Made by a program: the position numbers and the translations under genes. Shown here one piece after another: positions 27,190-36,706 of a DNA stretch of 64,000 bases. Numbering within the stretch: position 1 is the stretch's first letter; every line of letters starts with the position of its first letter. Source of the stretch: Flavobacterium cellulosilyticum (GTDB lineage Bacteria; Bacteroidota; Bacteroidia; Flavobacteriales; Flavobacteriaceae); NCBI RefSeq assembly GCF_004349355.1, contig NZ_SMFK01000001.1, positions 62,001-126,000 of the forward strand, read 5' to 3'. The notes beneath the pieces are model-generated. The model was not told the DNA's origin and ran no database searches. It saw only the letters and a program-made list of their open reading frames with translations.

Positions 27190-27675
27190 ATGAAAAGAGT
27201 ATTAATAATAACACTAATCCTAAGTTCATTTGTATTTCGAGCTCAAGGATCAAACGAAAGAGGAAATGAAAAGCAATTAACTTGGGAAACTGATGTCAAC
27301 AAAGCAATTTCACTTTCAAATAAAACAAATAAACCAATGTTACTGTTTTTTACAGGTAGCGATTGGTGTGGCTGGTGTATCCGTTTGCAAAAAGAAGTTT
27401 TACTAACTCCCGAATTCGAAGTTTGGGCTAAGAAAAATGTAATACTTGTGGAATTAGATTACCCAAGAAGAACACCACAATCTGAAGAAATAAAAAATCA
27501 AAATGCTGGTATGCAACAAGCATTTTCAATTCAAGGTTTTCCAACAATATGGTTTGCAACTGCAAATATAAAAGAAGGAAAACCTAATTTTACCGGACTT
27601 GGAAATACTGGTTATGTTGCAGGAGGACCAAATGCTTGGTTAGCAGTTGCTGATGGAATCATTAAAAAGAAATAA
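27190..27675 (+). CDS. Secreted thioredoxin-fold protein
   Basis: The 161-residue protein has a short signal peptide (MKRVLIITLILSSFVFRAQG) and a thioredoxin fold with the redox motif FTGSDWCGWCIRLQ, where CGWC is the active-site pair. A thioredoxin_7/DUF255-like form with the cis-Pro region GFPTIWFA is present near residue 117. Periplasmic thiol-disulfide exchange is the likely role. It follows the two peptide transporters, but no direct functional link is evident. Confidence 0.88.
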   Translation: MKRVLIITLILSSFVFRAQGSNERGNEKQLTWETDVNKAISLSNKTNKPMLLFFTGSDWCGWCIRLQKEVLLTPEFEVWAKKNVILVELDYPRRTPQSEEIKNQNAGMQQAFSIQGFPTIWFATANIKEGKPNFTGLGNTGYVAGGPNAWLAVADGIIKKK

Positions 27676-27678
27676 CTT

Positions 27679-29715
27679 TTAATTCAACTTGTAAAATCCC
27701 TTTTCATCAGTAGAATGAAAAGGGATTTTTGCTTTTAAACATGAAGCACTCCATAATTTGATATACGTTTTGAAATTGGAAGCATCCGCAATAACTAATT
27801 TAGGTTTCGTAGTTGCTATCAAGCGATTGAAATTGATTTTCGGAGATTGAGTTAACATTAGAATATCAGGTCTAGAATTATTGGGATAAACACTTAAACT
27901 GTCTAAAATTAAAATTTTGGTTCCATTGAAAAAAAGGAAGTTTTTGAGAGGCTTTCTAGATTTTAAATGGCTAAAGTTACCCATTAAATAAACCGAAATA
28001 GGCTTGTTTTGTGAAACTGATTCTAAAAGGGATTTATTAGCAAATAGTGTGACATTTTCTCCATTTCTTTCTGTAATCATGGAACTTCTGTATGCATTGA
28101 ATATTACTAATTCACTTTGGTTTTCAATAGTTGATTGGGTGAAAAAATAGGCGATTTGAAAACAAAATAAAGCTATCAATGCTAACGCCAATCTATTAAA
28201 ACTAGGCTTTTTGAACCATATAATTGTTGCAAAAATCAATAAATAAAGATTTAACAACAATTGCCAATTAAAAGGAATTTCTTGAATTATAAATTGTTCA
28301 AGTGAAGCAATCGAATTAATGATTTTATTCAAAATAAAGATGCTCCATTCCAATGTTTTGGAGAGAAATAATGGAATGCAATTTAAAGCAGCCAAAACCA
28401 TTACAAAAATTCCTAAAGCCATTATCAAGCTCAAAAATGGAATAATCACCAAATTAGTCACAAAAAACAATCCCGGAAACTGGTGAAAATAATAAATACT
28501 CAATGGCATTACCCCTATTTGTGCTGCAAAAGAAACAGTTAAAATTTCCCAAAAATAATTGACAATTTTATTTTTAGGTGACCAAAGTTGGGCCAATAAA
28601 GGTTGTAACCATAGAATAAAAAACAAAGCCAAATAACTCAATTGAAAACCAACTTCGAATAAAAAAGAAGGTTTGAAAAGCAAAATTAGTAATGCGGAAA
28701 CTAATAGAGTATGATATATATAGGTACTTCTTCTTAAATACATTCCGATTGCCACAAACGAAAACATCGTCACCGACCGCAATACCGATGGTGACATTCC
28801 CGATAGTATTGCAAAGGAAAACAAAGAAGATAGAATTACAATTAATTTAATAAACGATCCACGTCGTGTATTAGGAAAAGGTTTCAAAAGAAATGTAATA
28901 AAAAGTAAAATAAATCCAATATGCAATCCAGATACCGACAAAATATGAATCGCACCAGCATATTGATAATCCCGAATAATCTCAGGAGAAACATCCTGTT
29001 TTTGTCCTAAAATTAAAGCAACAGCTACATCAAGTTCCGGTTTATTGAAATTGTTTTTCTGCAAATTCCGAATGATTCTCGTCCTTAATTTAGCTGTGTA
29101 ATACCATACATCTTTTGTGAATAATGAACCTACCTTAATATCATTTGCATTGGAATAAATCTGGGAATAAATTTGATTTCTTTCTAAATAATTACCGTAG
29201 TTAAATTGGCATGGATTTTTGGGCGCACTATTTTTATGCAAACTAGCATTGATAAGTACATGACGTCCAACTTCTAAAGGAAGATTCACATTGTCTTTTC
29301 GAACATTTAAGAGAATTTTACCCGTATAAACCGAATCATCAATTGTATTGACTATAACAATATAACGGTCATTAAATTTTGAATATTTAAGTTTTTCTAG
29401 AATAGTGACTGACACTAAATGGGGACTATCAAATATATCTTTGCTATGGATATAATTATTTTTCTGCAAAGATTCAGTATGAATGATTTGCGTGCATAAG
29501 CCAATGCCAAGAGCAAGAAAACAAGTTGTTAAACCAAAATAAATAGGGTTTATCATATATTTTTTCGACACTAAAAAAGCGATGATCAAAACACTAAAAG
29601 TAAAAAAAAGGAAAGTAAAAACAAACGGAATCTCAGGCTTGAAATAGTAAGCATCTAATATGCCTAATACAAATCCAATTGTTATTCTCGTTAAAGGGAA
29701 TTGTAAGACTTTCAT
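27679..29715 (-). CDS. comEC: ComEC/Rec2 family DNA-uptake channel
   Basis: The 678-residue protein resembles ComEC, the inner-membrane channel that passes single-stranded DNA into the cell during natural transformation. Residues ~1-190 hold an N-terminal DUF4131-type region with membrane segments and an OB-like part. The central competence domain has the signature HILSVSGLHIGFI near residue 250 and a series of membrane helices to about 505. The C-terminal ~140 residues resemble the metallo-beta-lactamase-like domain but lack the H-x-H-x-D-H metal motif. The start MKVLQFPLTR (29715) is chosen. Confidence 0.88.
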   Translation of the reverse strand: MKVLQFPLTRITIGFVLGILDAYYFKPEIPFVFTFLFFTFSVLIIAFLVSKKYMINPIYFGLTTCFLALGIGLCTQIIHTESLQKNNYIHSKDIFDSPHLVSVTILEKLKYSKFNDRYIVIVNTIDDSVYTGKILLNVRKDNVNLPLEVGRHVLINASLHKNSAPKNPCQFNYGNYLERNQIYSQIYSNANDIKVGSLFTKDVWYYTAKLRTRIIRNLQKNNFNKPELDVAVALILGQKQDVSPEIIRDYQYAGAIHILSVSGLHIGFILLFITFLLKPFPNTRRGSFIKLIVILSSLFSFAILSGMSPSVLRSVTMFSFVAIGMYLRRSTYIYHTLLVSALLILLFKPSFLFEVGFQLSYLALFFILWLQPLLAQLWSPKNKIVNYFWEILTVSFAAQIGVMPLSIYYFHQFPGLFFVTNLVIIPFLSLIMALGIFVMVLAALNCIPLFLSKTLEWSIFILNKIINSIASLEQFIIQEIPFNWQLLLNLYLLIFATIIWFKKPSFNRLALALIALFCFQIAYFFTQSTIENQSELVIFNAYRSSMITERNGENVTLFANKSLLESVSQNKPISVYLMGNFSHLKSRKPLKNFLFFNGTKILILDSLSVYPNNSRPDILMLTQSPKINFNRLIATTKPKLVIADASNFKTYIKLWSASCLKAKIPFHSTDEKGFYKLN

Positions 29716-29797
29716 TGAACTAAAATACAAATTTATTTAGTTCAAAAACAACTAACACTTTTATTACAAAAAGAAATCTATTTTTAAACTATAAAAA

Positions 29798-30907
29798 TTA
29801 TTTCAAACTGGCGATAATCAATTTAGCTGTTTTTTCGCTTGCGCCAATTCCGCCTAGTTTATCTTCTAAAACTTCATATTTTTTTATAAGCGTCGAACGA
29901 AAATTTGGATTTAGGATTTTATGTAATTCCTGACTTAGACGTTTTGAGTTCAAATCATTTTGAATCAATTCAGTCACGACTTCTTCATCCATTATCAAAT
30001 TAACTAAGGAAATGTATTTAAGGGTAATGATTCGTTTTGCAATCTGATAAGACAACCAGCTACCTTTATAACAAACTACTTCTGGAACTTTGAAAAGTGC
30101 TGTTTCGAGGGTTGCTGTCCCTGAAGTTACTATCGCAGCGGTTGCGTTTTGCAATAAATCATAGGTTTTATTAGAAACAAACTTAATATTTTCAGTCGTA
30201 ATAAAGCTTTCATAAAAAGCAAACTCCTGACTTGGTGCACCAGCAATAACAAATTGATAGTCCGTAAATTCAGCAACTACACTCAACATTACTTCTAGCA
30301 TTTTGGTGATTTCTTGTTTTCGGCTACCTGGCAATAAGGCAATGATTGGCTTTCCATTCAGTTGGTTTTCATTTCTAAATGCAACCGAATCTTTTTTAGT
30401 TCTATTTGCTAAAGCGTCAATCAATGGGTGTCCCACATAAGTAACCTCATAATTATACTTTGCGTAAAAAGGTTTAACAAAAGGCAATACTACATACATG
30501 TGATCTATAGTTTCTTTTATCGACTGAACTCTTCCCGCTCTCGACGCCCAAACTTGTGGACTGATATAATAAAAGGTTTTAAATCCCGCAGGTTTTGCCC
30601 ACTTTGCAATTCGAAGATTAAATCCAGAATTATCAATAAAAACTAATGCGTCTGGTTTAAATGAAGCGATGTCTTTTTTGCAAAATTTTATAAATCCCAA
30701 AATAGAAAAAAGGTTTTTTATTATTTCACTAAAGCCCATATAGGCTCTATCTTTATAATGCGAAACTAAATCTGCTCCTGCTTGTTGCATTAAATCACCG
30801 CCCCAACACCTTATTTGAGCAGTTTTATCTTGTTTATAGATTTCCTTTATCAAATTGGAACCGTGCAAATCACCCGATGCCTCCCCAGCTATTATATAGT
30901 ATTTCAT
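29798..30907 (-). CDS. lpxB: Lipid-A-disaccharide synthase
   Basis: The 369-residue GT19 glycosyltransferase joins UDP-2,3-diacylglucosamine and lipid X to form the lipid A disaccharide at the inner-membrane surface. The N-terminus YYIIAGEASGDLHG, FYISPQVWASRAGRV, VGHPLIDAL and LLPGSRKQEI are characteristic, and the C-terminal VTSGTATLETALF carries the usual UDP-binding segment. It sits upstream of comEC and downstream of a small membrane protein gene and surE, a common flavobacterial order. Confidence 0.95.
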   Translation of the reverse strand: MKYYIIAGEASGDLHGSNLIKEIYKQDKTAQIRCWGGDLMQQAGADLVSHYKDRAYMGFSEIIKNLFSILGFIKFCKKDIASFKPDALVFIDNSGFNLRIAKWAKPAGFKTFYYISPQVWASRAGRVQSIKETIDHMYVVLPFVKPFYAKYNYEVTYVGHPLIDALANRTKKDSVAFRNENQLNGKPIIALLPGSRKQEITKMLEVMLSVVAEFTDYQFVIAGAPSQEFAFYESFITTENIKFVSNKTYDLLQNATAAIVTSGTATLETALFKVPEVVCYKGSWLSYQIAKRIITLKYISLVNLIMDEEVVTELIQNDLNSKRLSQELHKILNPNFRSTLIKKYEVLEDKLGGIGASEKTAKLIIASLK

Positions 30908-30940
30908 TTTTACTTTTTAAACCTATAATTAAACCTAATT

Positions 30941-31213
30941 TTATGCAAATAAAGTGAGTATTGCTATTACAATAACCGCCAAGACTACGCCACGAGCCAT
31001 GAATTCTTTATTAAATCTCAATAAAACAGCAAAAGCAACTAGATCAAGTATCGAACCTAAAGTTATTAACTTTCCCAGTTTTCCTTCTGATTTCATCACT
31101 TGAATACCAGTAATAAAATTAAAATCTGTAAAAAATGTAATGAAAATAAAAATTCCCAAAATGGAACCTATTATTCCAATTGCAAAACCAATTACTATCT
31201 CTTTTTTATTCAT
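30941..31213 (-). CDS. Small membrane protein of unknown function
   Basis: The 90-residue protein begins MNKKEIVIGFAIG and has three hydrophobic segments (about residues 5-27, 44-60 and 68-88). It lies between surE and lpxB on the same strand with short spacers, consistent with a shared transcript. The start at 31213 is preferred to an upstream ATG at 31234. No family is recognised; a protein of this size and position is typically conserved in Flavobacteriaceae, which is from memory rather than alignment. Confidence 0.7.
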   Translation of the reverse strand: MNKKEIVIGFAIGIIGSILGIFIFITFFTDFNFITGIQVMKSEGKLGKLITLGSILDLVAFAVLLRFNKEFMARGVVLAVIVIAILTLFA

Positions 31214-31327
31214 ATAAACATTTTTTTTTGTCAACGGTCATATTTGGTTTCCCTTTTTACTACTAGGACTTTATCACACAACATAATATTTCATCGGTGT
31301 TCGATGATTTTCAATTGTTATAGCAAA

Positions 31328-32119
31328 CTATTTACTTTTTTGTTCATTCCAATTCCAAGTATTAAGTTGTTGAATAGTGTGATGAGCAGTCAAATCGAAT
31401 TGTACAGGAACCACAGAAATAAAATTATTTGCCAAAGCCCACTCGTCAGTGTCTTCCCCATGATCTTGGTTAATAAATTCACCTGTAAGCCAATAATAAT
31501 CTCTGCCTTGTGGTGTTTTTCGTTTATCGAATTTTTCAATCCAAAGCGCTTTTGCTTGCCTACAGATTTTTATTCCTCGAATTTCTTCTTCTTTCAATTT
31601 AGGAAAGTTCACGTTCAAAACTACATTCTCAGGCAGTCCTTTTGCCAAAACTTCCAAAGTGATTGTTTTAATAAAAGATTTTATTGGTTCAAAATCTGCA
31701 TTCCAATCATAATCCAATAAAGAGAAACCAATCGCTGGAATGCCCTCGATTCCTGCCTCAACAGCAGCACTCATGGTTCCTGAATAAATTACATTTATTG
31801 AGGAATTAGAACCGTGATTAATTCCAGAAACACATAAATCTGGTTTTTTTTTCAATATTTCGTTAACTGCCAACTTAACACAATCAACTGGAGTCCCAGA
31901 GCAACTGTACTCTAGAATAGCCTCATTCTCTTTGGATATTTTGTTGATATACAAGGTGTCGTTTATTGTAATAGAATGTCCTGTGGCACTTTGAGGACTA
32001 TCAGGCGCAACTACTACAACCGTCCCTATTTCTGACATAACGGCAATTAAAGCACGAATTCCAGGAGCCGAAATCCCGTCATCATTAGTTACTAGAATCA
32101 AAGGTTTGGAATTTTTCAT
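31328..32119 (-). CDS. surE: 5'/3'-nucleotidase SurE
   Basis: The 263-residue metal-dependent phosphatase removes 5' or 3' phosphates from nucleotides and is linked to stationary-phase survival. The N-terminal ILVTNDDGISAPGI holds the two metal-binding Asp residues. SPQSATGHSIT, CSGTPVDCVKLA and CVSGINHGSNSS complete the active-site set. It heads the surE-small protein-lpxB-comEC series and is divergent from the processing protease gene. Confidence 0.96.
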   Translation of the reverse strand: MKNSKPLILVTNDDGISAPGIRALIAVMSEIGTVVVVAPDSPQSATGHSITINDTLYINKISKENEAILEYSCSGTPVDCVKLAVNEILKKKPDLCVSGINHGSNSSINVIYSGTMSAAVEAGIEGIPAIGFSLLDYDWNADFEPIKSFIKTITLEVLAKGLPENVVLNVNFPKLKEEEIRGIKICRQAKALWIEKFDKRKTPQGRDYYWLTGEFINQDHGEDTDEWALANNFISVVPVQFDLTAHHTIQQLNTWNWNEQKSK

Positions 32120-32332
32120 CGAAATATAATTAAATTAAGGGTTCTTTTTCTCAAAAAAACCATGTTGATTTTCATTAAACAAAGAAACAAAATTAAACTT
32201 GTTCACAGTTTAAACCCAAAACAAAAAAAACTATTTTATATCTTTAACAAAAATTTATGTGAGGCCAAGGTTTGTTGGCATGCTTTTTACAGTAATTTAG
32301 ACTAAAAATTGATGACCATTATTATTGACTTT

Positions 32333-34585
32333 ATGAAAAGAAATTATAAAATACTACTTGCCGTTGTTATGCTTTCGGTGACTTTATTTGCATTTAAGTT
32401 AAATTCGACTAAAAGCGTTAATTCCGATAAGGACAAAATGCTATTGGAATTATTAGCATTTGTAATCGAAAAAGGTCATTATAGTCCTGCAAAAATCGAT
32501 GACACCTTTTCAAAAGGAGTTTATAAAGACTATATTCAAGCTTTGGATCCATCTAAACGATTCTTTTTACAATCTGACATTGATGAATTTTCAAAATATG
32601 AAACCGACTTGGACGATGAATTACTGAATAAAGACTTGACTTTTTTTGAACTTTCTTATAATAGATTGATGAAAAGAATGGATGAGGGGAAAAAATTATA
32701 TAAAGATATATTAAGTGCTCCGTTTGATTATTCCATTAACGAAACATTCAATACAAATTATGAAAAAGCGCCTTATGCTAAGGACGAACAGGAATTAAAG
32801 GAAAGATGGCGCAAACAAATCAAATTGTCTACACTTTCTTCATTAACCAGTCGTCAGGAAATTCAAGAGAATAAAGCAAAAGGAATTGTTGAAAAAACAA
32901 AAAATCACATTTCGGAGGATATAAATCCTGGAGAATTAGTTGATGATTTGAGCAATTCTGCAGATGATAAATCAAGCAAATCAGCGGACGAAAAACCAAA
33001 AACTTTTGAAGAATTAGAAAAACTAACGCGTGAAAGTTCTTTGAAATCATTAGATGAATATTTTGGTTTTATGAAAGATTTAACCAGAGATGATTGGTTT
33101 TCGGTATATATAAATTCAATTACATCACAATTTGATCCGCACACTAATTATTTCCCACCGGAAGAAAAGGAACGTTTTGACGCCAGTATCAGCGGTAAAT
33201 TCGAAGGAATCGGAGCTCGACTTCAAAAGAAAAATGATTTTACTGAAATAACAGAACTTATTTCAGGTGGACCAGCTTGGAGAGGAAAACAATTGGAAGC
33301 TGGAGATGTTGTAATGAAAGTGGCACAAGGAAATGCAGAACCTGTTGACATTGTTGGAATGCGTTTGGACGATGTGGTTAAAAAAATAAAAGGACCAAAA
33401 GGATCTGAAGTTCGTCTTACTGTCAAAAAAGTGGATGGGTCAATAAAAACAATTGCGATCATAAGAGATGTTGTCGAAATTGAAGAAACTTATGCCAAGT
33501 CAAGCGTAGTTGAAAAAAACGGATTAAAATATGGCGTGATTTATTTACCTAAATTTTATATCGATTTTGAGAATAGAGACGGACGCGATGCTGGGAAAGA
33601 TGTAGCAGCCGAAGTGGAATCATTGAAAAAAGCAGGAGTTAACGGAATTGTTCTTGATGTTCGTGATGATGGTGGTGGTTCACTTTCTACAGTTGTCGAT
33701 ATTGCAGGGTTATTTATTGAACAAGGACCAATTGTTCAAGTAAAATCAGCAGGAAGAAAAAAAGAAGTTCTTTACGACAGAGATAAAAAAATTGAATGGG
33801 ATGGACCATTAGTAATAATGGTGAATAGTTTCTCTGCTTCAGCATCTGAAATATTGGCTGCAGCCATTCAAGATTATAAAAGGGGAATTATTATTGGCAG
33901 TAAACAAACTTATGGTAAAGGAACCGTTCAAAATGTGATTGATTTAAATCAATTTGTACGAAATACTAATTCTGGCGATTTAGGCGCCTTAAAAACGACT
34001 ATACAAAAGTTTTACAGAATAAATGGTGGCTCAACACAACTTGAAGGTGTAAACAGCGATGTAGTTATGCCTGATAGATACGCTTATTTGAAAATGGGAG
34101 AGCGAGATGTAAACAATGCAATGCCTTGGGATAAAATTGACCCAGCAGTTTACAACGTTTGGAACAAAAATGAAAATTTCGAGAAAGCAATTAATGATAG
34201 CAGAAAACGAATTGCCAAAAGCTCACAGTTTAAATTAATCGAAGAAAATGCAAAATGGATTGACACCAGAAGCAAAGAAAATGAATATAGTTTAAATATG
34301 GATGAGTTTAAAAAGAACCAGAAAACTATTGAAGAAACCAATAAAAAATTCAAAGCAATTGGTGAATATAATTATCATCTGAAATTTACATCATTACCTC
34401 TAGAAATAGAAGCAATGAAAAAAGATGCTTCCCTTAAAGAGAAAAGAGAAAGTTGGCATGAAAGTTTATCTAAAGATATTTATGTAGAAGAAGCATTAAA
34501 TGTTTTGGATGATTTACAAACTAAATCTGTTGTAAAAAAAAATGATACTAATACCTTAAAAAAAGAAAAATTAGTAAAATCATAA
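32333..34585 (+). CDS. Carboxy-terminal processing protease (tail-specific, S41)
   Basis: The 750-residue exported protease cleaves proteins near the C-terminus in the periplasm. MKRNYKILLAVVMLSVTLFAF is the signal or anchor. An N-terminal TSP domain (LDPSKRFFLQSDIDEF) is followed by a PDZ domain at about residues 240-350 (GIGARLQKKNDFTEITEL). The S41 catalytic core has VNSFSASASEILAAA with the Ser nucleophile and KQTYGKGTVQ with the general-base Lys. A Lys/Glu-rich C-terminal DUF3340-like region ends the protein. The start at 32333 is preferred over a TTG/ATG at 32309/32312. It resembles E. coli Prc in domain order. Confidence 0.93.
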   Translation: MKRNYKILLAVVMLSVTLFAFKLNSTKSVNSDKDKMLLELLAFVIEKGHYSPAKIDDTFSKGVYKDYIQALDPSKRFFLQSDIDEFSKYETDLDDELLNKDLTFFELSYNRLMKRMDEGKKLYKDILSAPFDYSINETFNTNYEKAPYAKDEQELKERWRKQIKLSTLSSLTSRQEIQENKAKGIVEKTKNHISEDINPGELVDDLSNSADDKSSKSADEKPKTFEELEKLTRESSLKSLDEYFGFMKDLTRDDWFSVYINSITSQFDPHTNYFPPEEKERFDASISGKFEGIGARLQKKNDFTEITELISGGPAWRGKQLEAGDVVMKVAQGNAEPVDIVGMRLDDVVKKIKGPKGSEVRLTVKKVDGSIKTIAIIRDVVEIEETYAKSSVVEKNGLKYGVIYLPKFYIDFENRDGRDAGKDVAAEVESLKKAGVNGIVLDVRDDGGGSLSTVVDIAGLFIEQGPIVQVKSAGRKKEVLYDRDKKIEWDGPLVIMVNSFSASASEILAAAIQDYKRGIIIGSKQTYGKGTVQNVIDLNQFVRNTNSGDLGALKTTIQKFYRINGGSTQLEGVNSDVVMPDRYAYLKMGERDVNNAMPWDKIDPAVYNVWNKNENFEKAINDSRKRIAKSSQFKLIEENAKWIDTRSKENEYSLNMDEFKKNQKTIEETNKKFKAIGEYNYHLKFTSLPLEIEAMKKDASLKEKRESWHESLSKDIYVEEALNVLDDLQTKSVVKKNDTNTLKKEKLVKS

Positions 34586-34632
34586 TTAAATAATTTGATA
34601 AAAAATAAAAACACACACAATTTAATCATAGT

Positions 34633-34675
34633 AACGCTTCAGAAATTAAAAAAATATTTCTGAAGCGTTTTTAGT
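34633..34675 (+). terminator. Intrinsic terminator after the processing protease
   Basis: A 14-bp perfect stem (34633-34646 with 34656-34669) and 9-base loop are followed by a T-rich run. Confidence 0.85.
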
Positions 34676-34696
34676 TTTGGTTTTCTATTAATACAA

Positions 34697-35453
34697 TTGT
34701 TTGAGTCTTTATTGATTCCTTTTAAAGAAAAATACATAACAAAATCAGAAATAGAAATTCAAAACGATCAAATACATTACTTTGATTATTTACCTTCATC
34801 TACAACAAATCAAATTGTAAAACATGAATATTATACTTTATTTTATAGTGAAAAATCCGAACAAGCGGACTGGGTTGCCTATGAATTTAAAAAAGATTAT
34901 TTAAAAAACAACCATTTTAAAAGGCCTTATTTTAAAGAAGATTCAAAAGTAAAATCTGGTACTGCAGATTGGTGAAATTTTAAAAAATCAGGTTATAATA
35001 AGGGTCATCTGTGTCAGGCCGGTGATATGGAGTTTACAATTAATGCTTATACTGATACTTTTTTCACGTCAAAGATTTCGACTCAAACTCATGGTTTCAA
35101 TGGTGGTATTTGGAATAGATTAGAGCAAAAGATACGTTACTAAGCTGCTAAATATGATGGCGTATATGTTGTAACTGCAGGAGTATTACTCCCTTCGCTT
35201 AGAACAATTGGCAAAGAAAGGGTATTGGTTTCAAATAATTTTTATAAAATTATAGTAGATAATTCAGATGGTAAATACAAGTCTATTGCTTTTTTGATAC
35301 CACATAAAAAGTGATAGACCTCTTTATGACGATGGAGTATCTATTGATAGCATAGAGAAATTAACTGGTATCGATTTCTTTCCAAAATTAGACGATAAAA
35401 AAGAAAATCGTATAGAGAAAAGCGGCGATTACAAGGATTGGAGTTTTAATTAA
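34697..35453 (+). pseudogene. Decayed DNA/RNA non-specific endonuclease gene
   Basis: Reading through gives a protein of about 250 residues with segments of the NUC1/EndA-type nuclease family: NKGHLCQAGDM around the catalytic His (family form is usually R-GH-L-x-PAGDM), DTFFTSKIS, GGIWNRLEQKIRY, KYDGVYVVTAGV and, in another frame, SIEKLTGIDFFPKL and GDYKDWSF. It is broken by TGA at 34973-34975, TAA at 35141-35143 and a one-base loss in the A run near 35305-35310; no good start codon or signal peptide remains. The catalytic region survives but the gene cannot make a full protein. The intact ancestor was probably a secreted nuclease. Confidence 0.85.
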
Positions 35454-36689
35454 TTACCACTCATTCACTTTATTGGCATCCATTTTTATAAATATAAAAA
35501 GCAAAATAGTAAAGCCCCAAAGTCCTGAACCTCCATAAGAAAAGAAAGGTAATGGAACACCAATAGTTGGAAAAATACCCAATACCATTGCAATGTTTAC
35601 AAAAAAATGTATAAATAAAATTCCAGCTACACAATAACCGTAAACTCTACTGAACTTTGTTTTTTGTCTTTCGGCGAGATAAATAATCCTAAGAAATAGT
35701 CCTACAAATAAAGCAACAACTAGCAATGATCCTAAAAAACCCCATTCTTCACCCACTGTTGTAAAAATATAATCGGTGTGTTGTTCTGGCACAAATCCCC
35801 CTTTGGTTTGTGTTCCTTCCAGAAACCCTTTTCCAAACCAACCTCCCGATCCAATTGCAATTTCAGATTGATTAGTATTGTAGCCAATCCCTTTCATGTC
35901 AACTGATTTTCCAAGTAGAATATTAAAACGATCTCGGTGATGTTGTTTAAAAACATGTTGAAACACGTAGCTTACAGACAAGACAAATCCAGAAATTAAT
36001 GCAAAAAATATACTACTTAAAACAATATTTCTGTCGCCTAACCTAGACTTGAAATGATAAATTACAATTACTATCAAAGAAATAAGTATTACATATTCGG
36101 GTTCTAGAACCAGTGTTAATACAAATAGAAGAATTGCAACAAATCCAGATAAAACATACCAAGCAGGCAATCCTTCACGATACAATACAATAATAAAAAC
36201 ACTATATATCAAAGCACTTCCAGGGTCAGGCTGTGGCAAAATCAATAGTACGGGCAAAAACACAATAGCTAATGCTTGAATTTGCCTATTTACATCCTTT
36301 AAATTGATTTGACTATCACTTAAATATTTTGCTAAAGCCAATGCTGTTGCGGCTTTTGCAAATTCAGAAGGTTGAAGTGTAAAACTCCCAATACCATACC
36401 AACAACGTTGACCAGCAATAGTTTTACCAAACACAAACAATCCTGCTAATGACAATAAAGCGAATCCAAAAATTATACTAGCATATTTTTCATAGAATTT
36501 CCCATCAACATAAAGTATAATGAAAATTAAAGGAATTGTAAAAATAATAAAAATAAGTTGTTTGTCAGCCGTTCCTTCCATCGACGATAATGATGATGAA
36601 TATATGTTCAACCAACCCATTAGTACTAAAACTATATAGATAATGATAGATATCCAGTCGATATTATTGGTTAAACTTTGATTTTTCAT
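35454..36689 (-). CDS. rodA: Peptidoglycan glycosyltransferase RodA
   Basis: The 411-residue SEDS-family glycosyltransferase polymerises lipid II in the elongation complex, working with PBP2. About ten membrane segments are visible. Family motifs include LQPSEFAKAATALALAKYLS, QPDPGSALIYSVF and the C-terminal GIFPTIGVPLPFFSYGGSG. It is the last gene of the mreBCD-mrdA-rodA series and follows mrdA by 17 bases. Confidence 0.95.
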   Translation of the reverse strand: MKNQSLTNNIDWISIIIYIVLVLMGWLNIYSSSLSSMEGTADKQLIFIIFTIPLIFIILYVDGKFYEKYASIIFGFALLSLAGLFVFGKTIAGQRCWYGIGSFTLQPSEFAKAATALALAKYLSDSQINLKDVNRQIQALAIVFLPVLLILPQPDPGSALIYSVFIIVLYREGLPAWYVLSGFVAILLFVLTLVLEPEYVILISLIVIVIYHFKSRLGDRNIVLSSIFFALISGFVLSVSYVFQHVFKQHHRDRFNILLGKSVDMKGIGYNTNQSEIAIGSGGWFGKGFLEGTQTKGGFVPEQHTDYIFTTVGEEWGFLGSLLVVALFVGLFLRIIYLAERQKTKFSRVYGYCVAGILFIHFFVNIAMVLGIFPTIGVPLPFFSYGGSGLWGFTILLFIFIKMDANKVNEW

Positions 36690-36706
36690 TTAAAACGAAT
36701 CTATTT

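Noticed and set aside
31100..31720. 206-codon plus-strand frame overlapping surE
   Set aside because: It is antisense to surE and a small membrane gene, has extreme Cys/Phe/Ile content and no family pattern.
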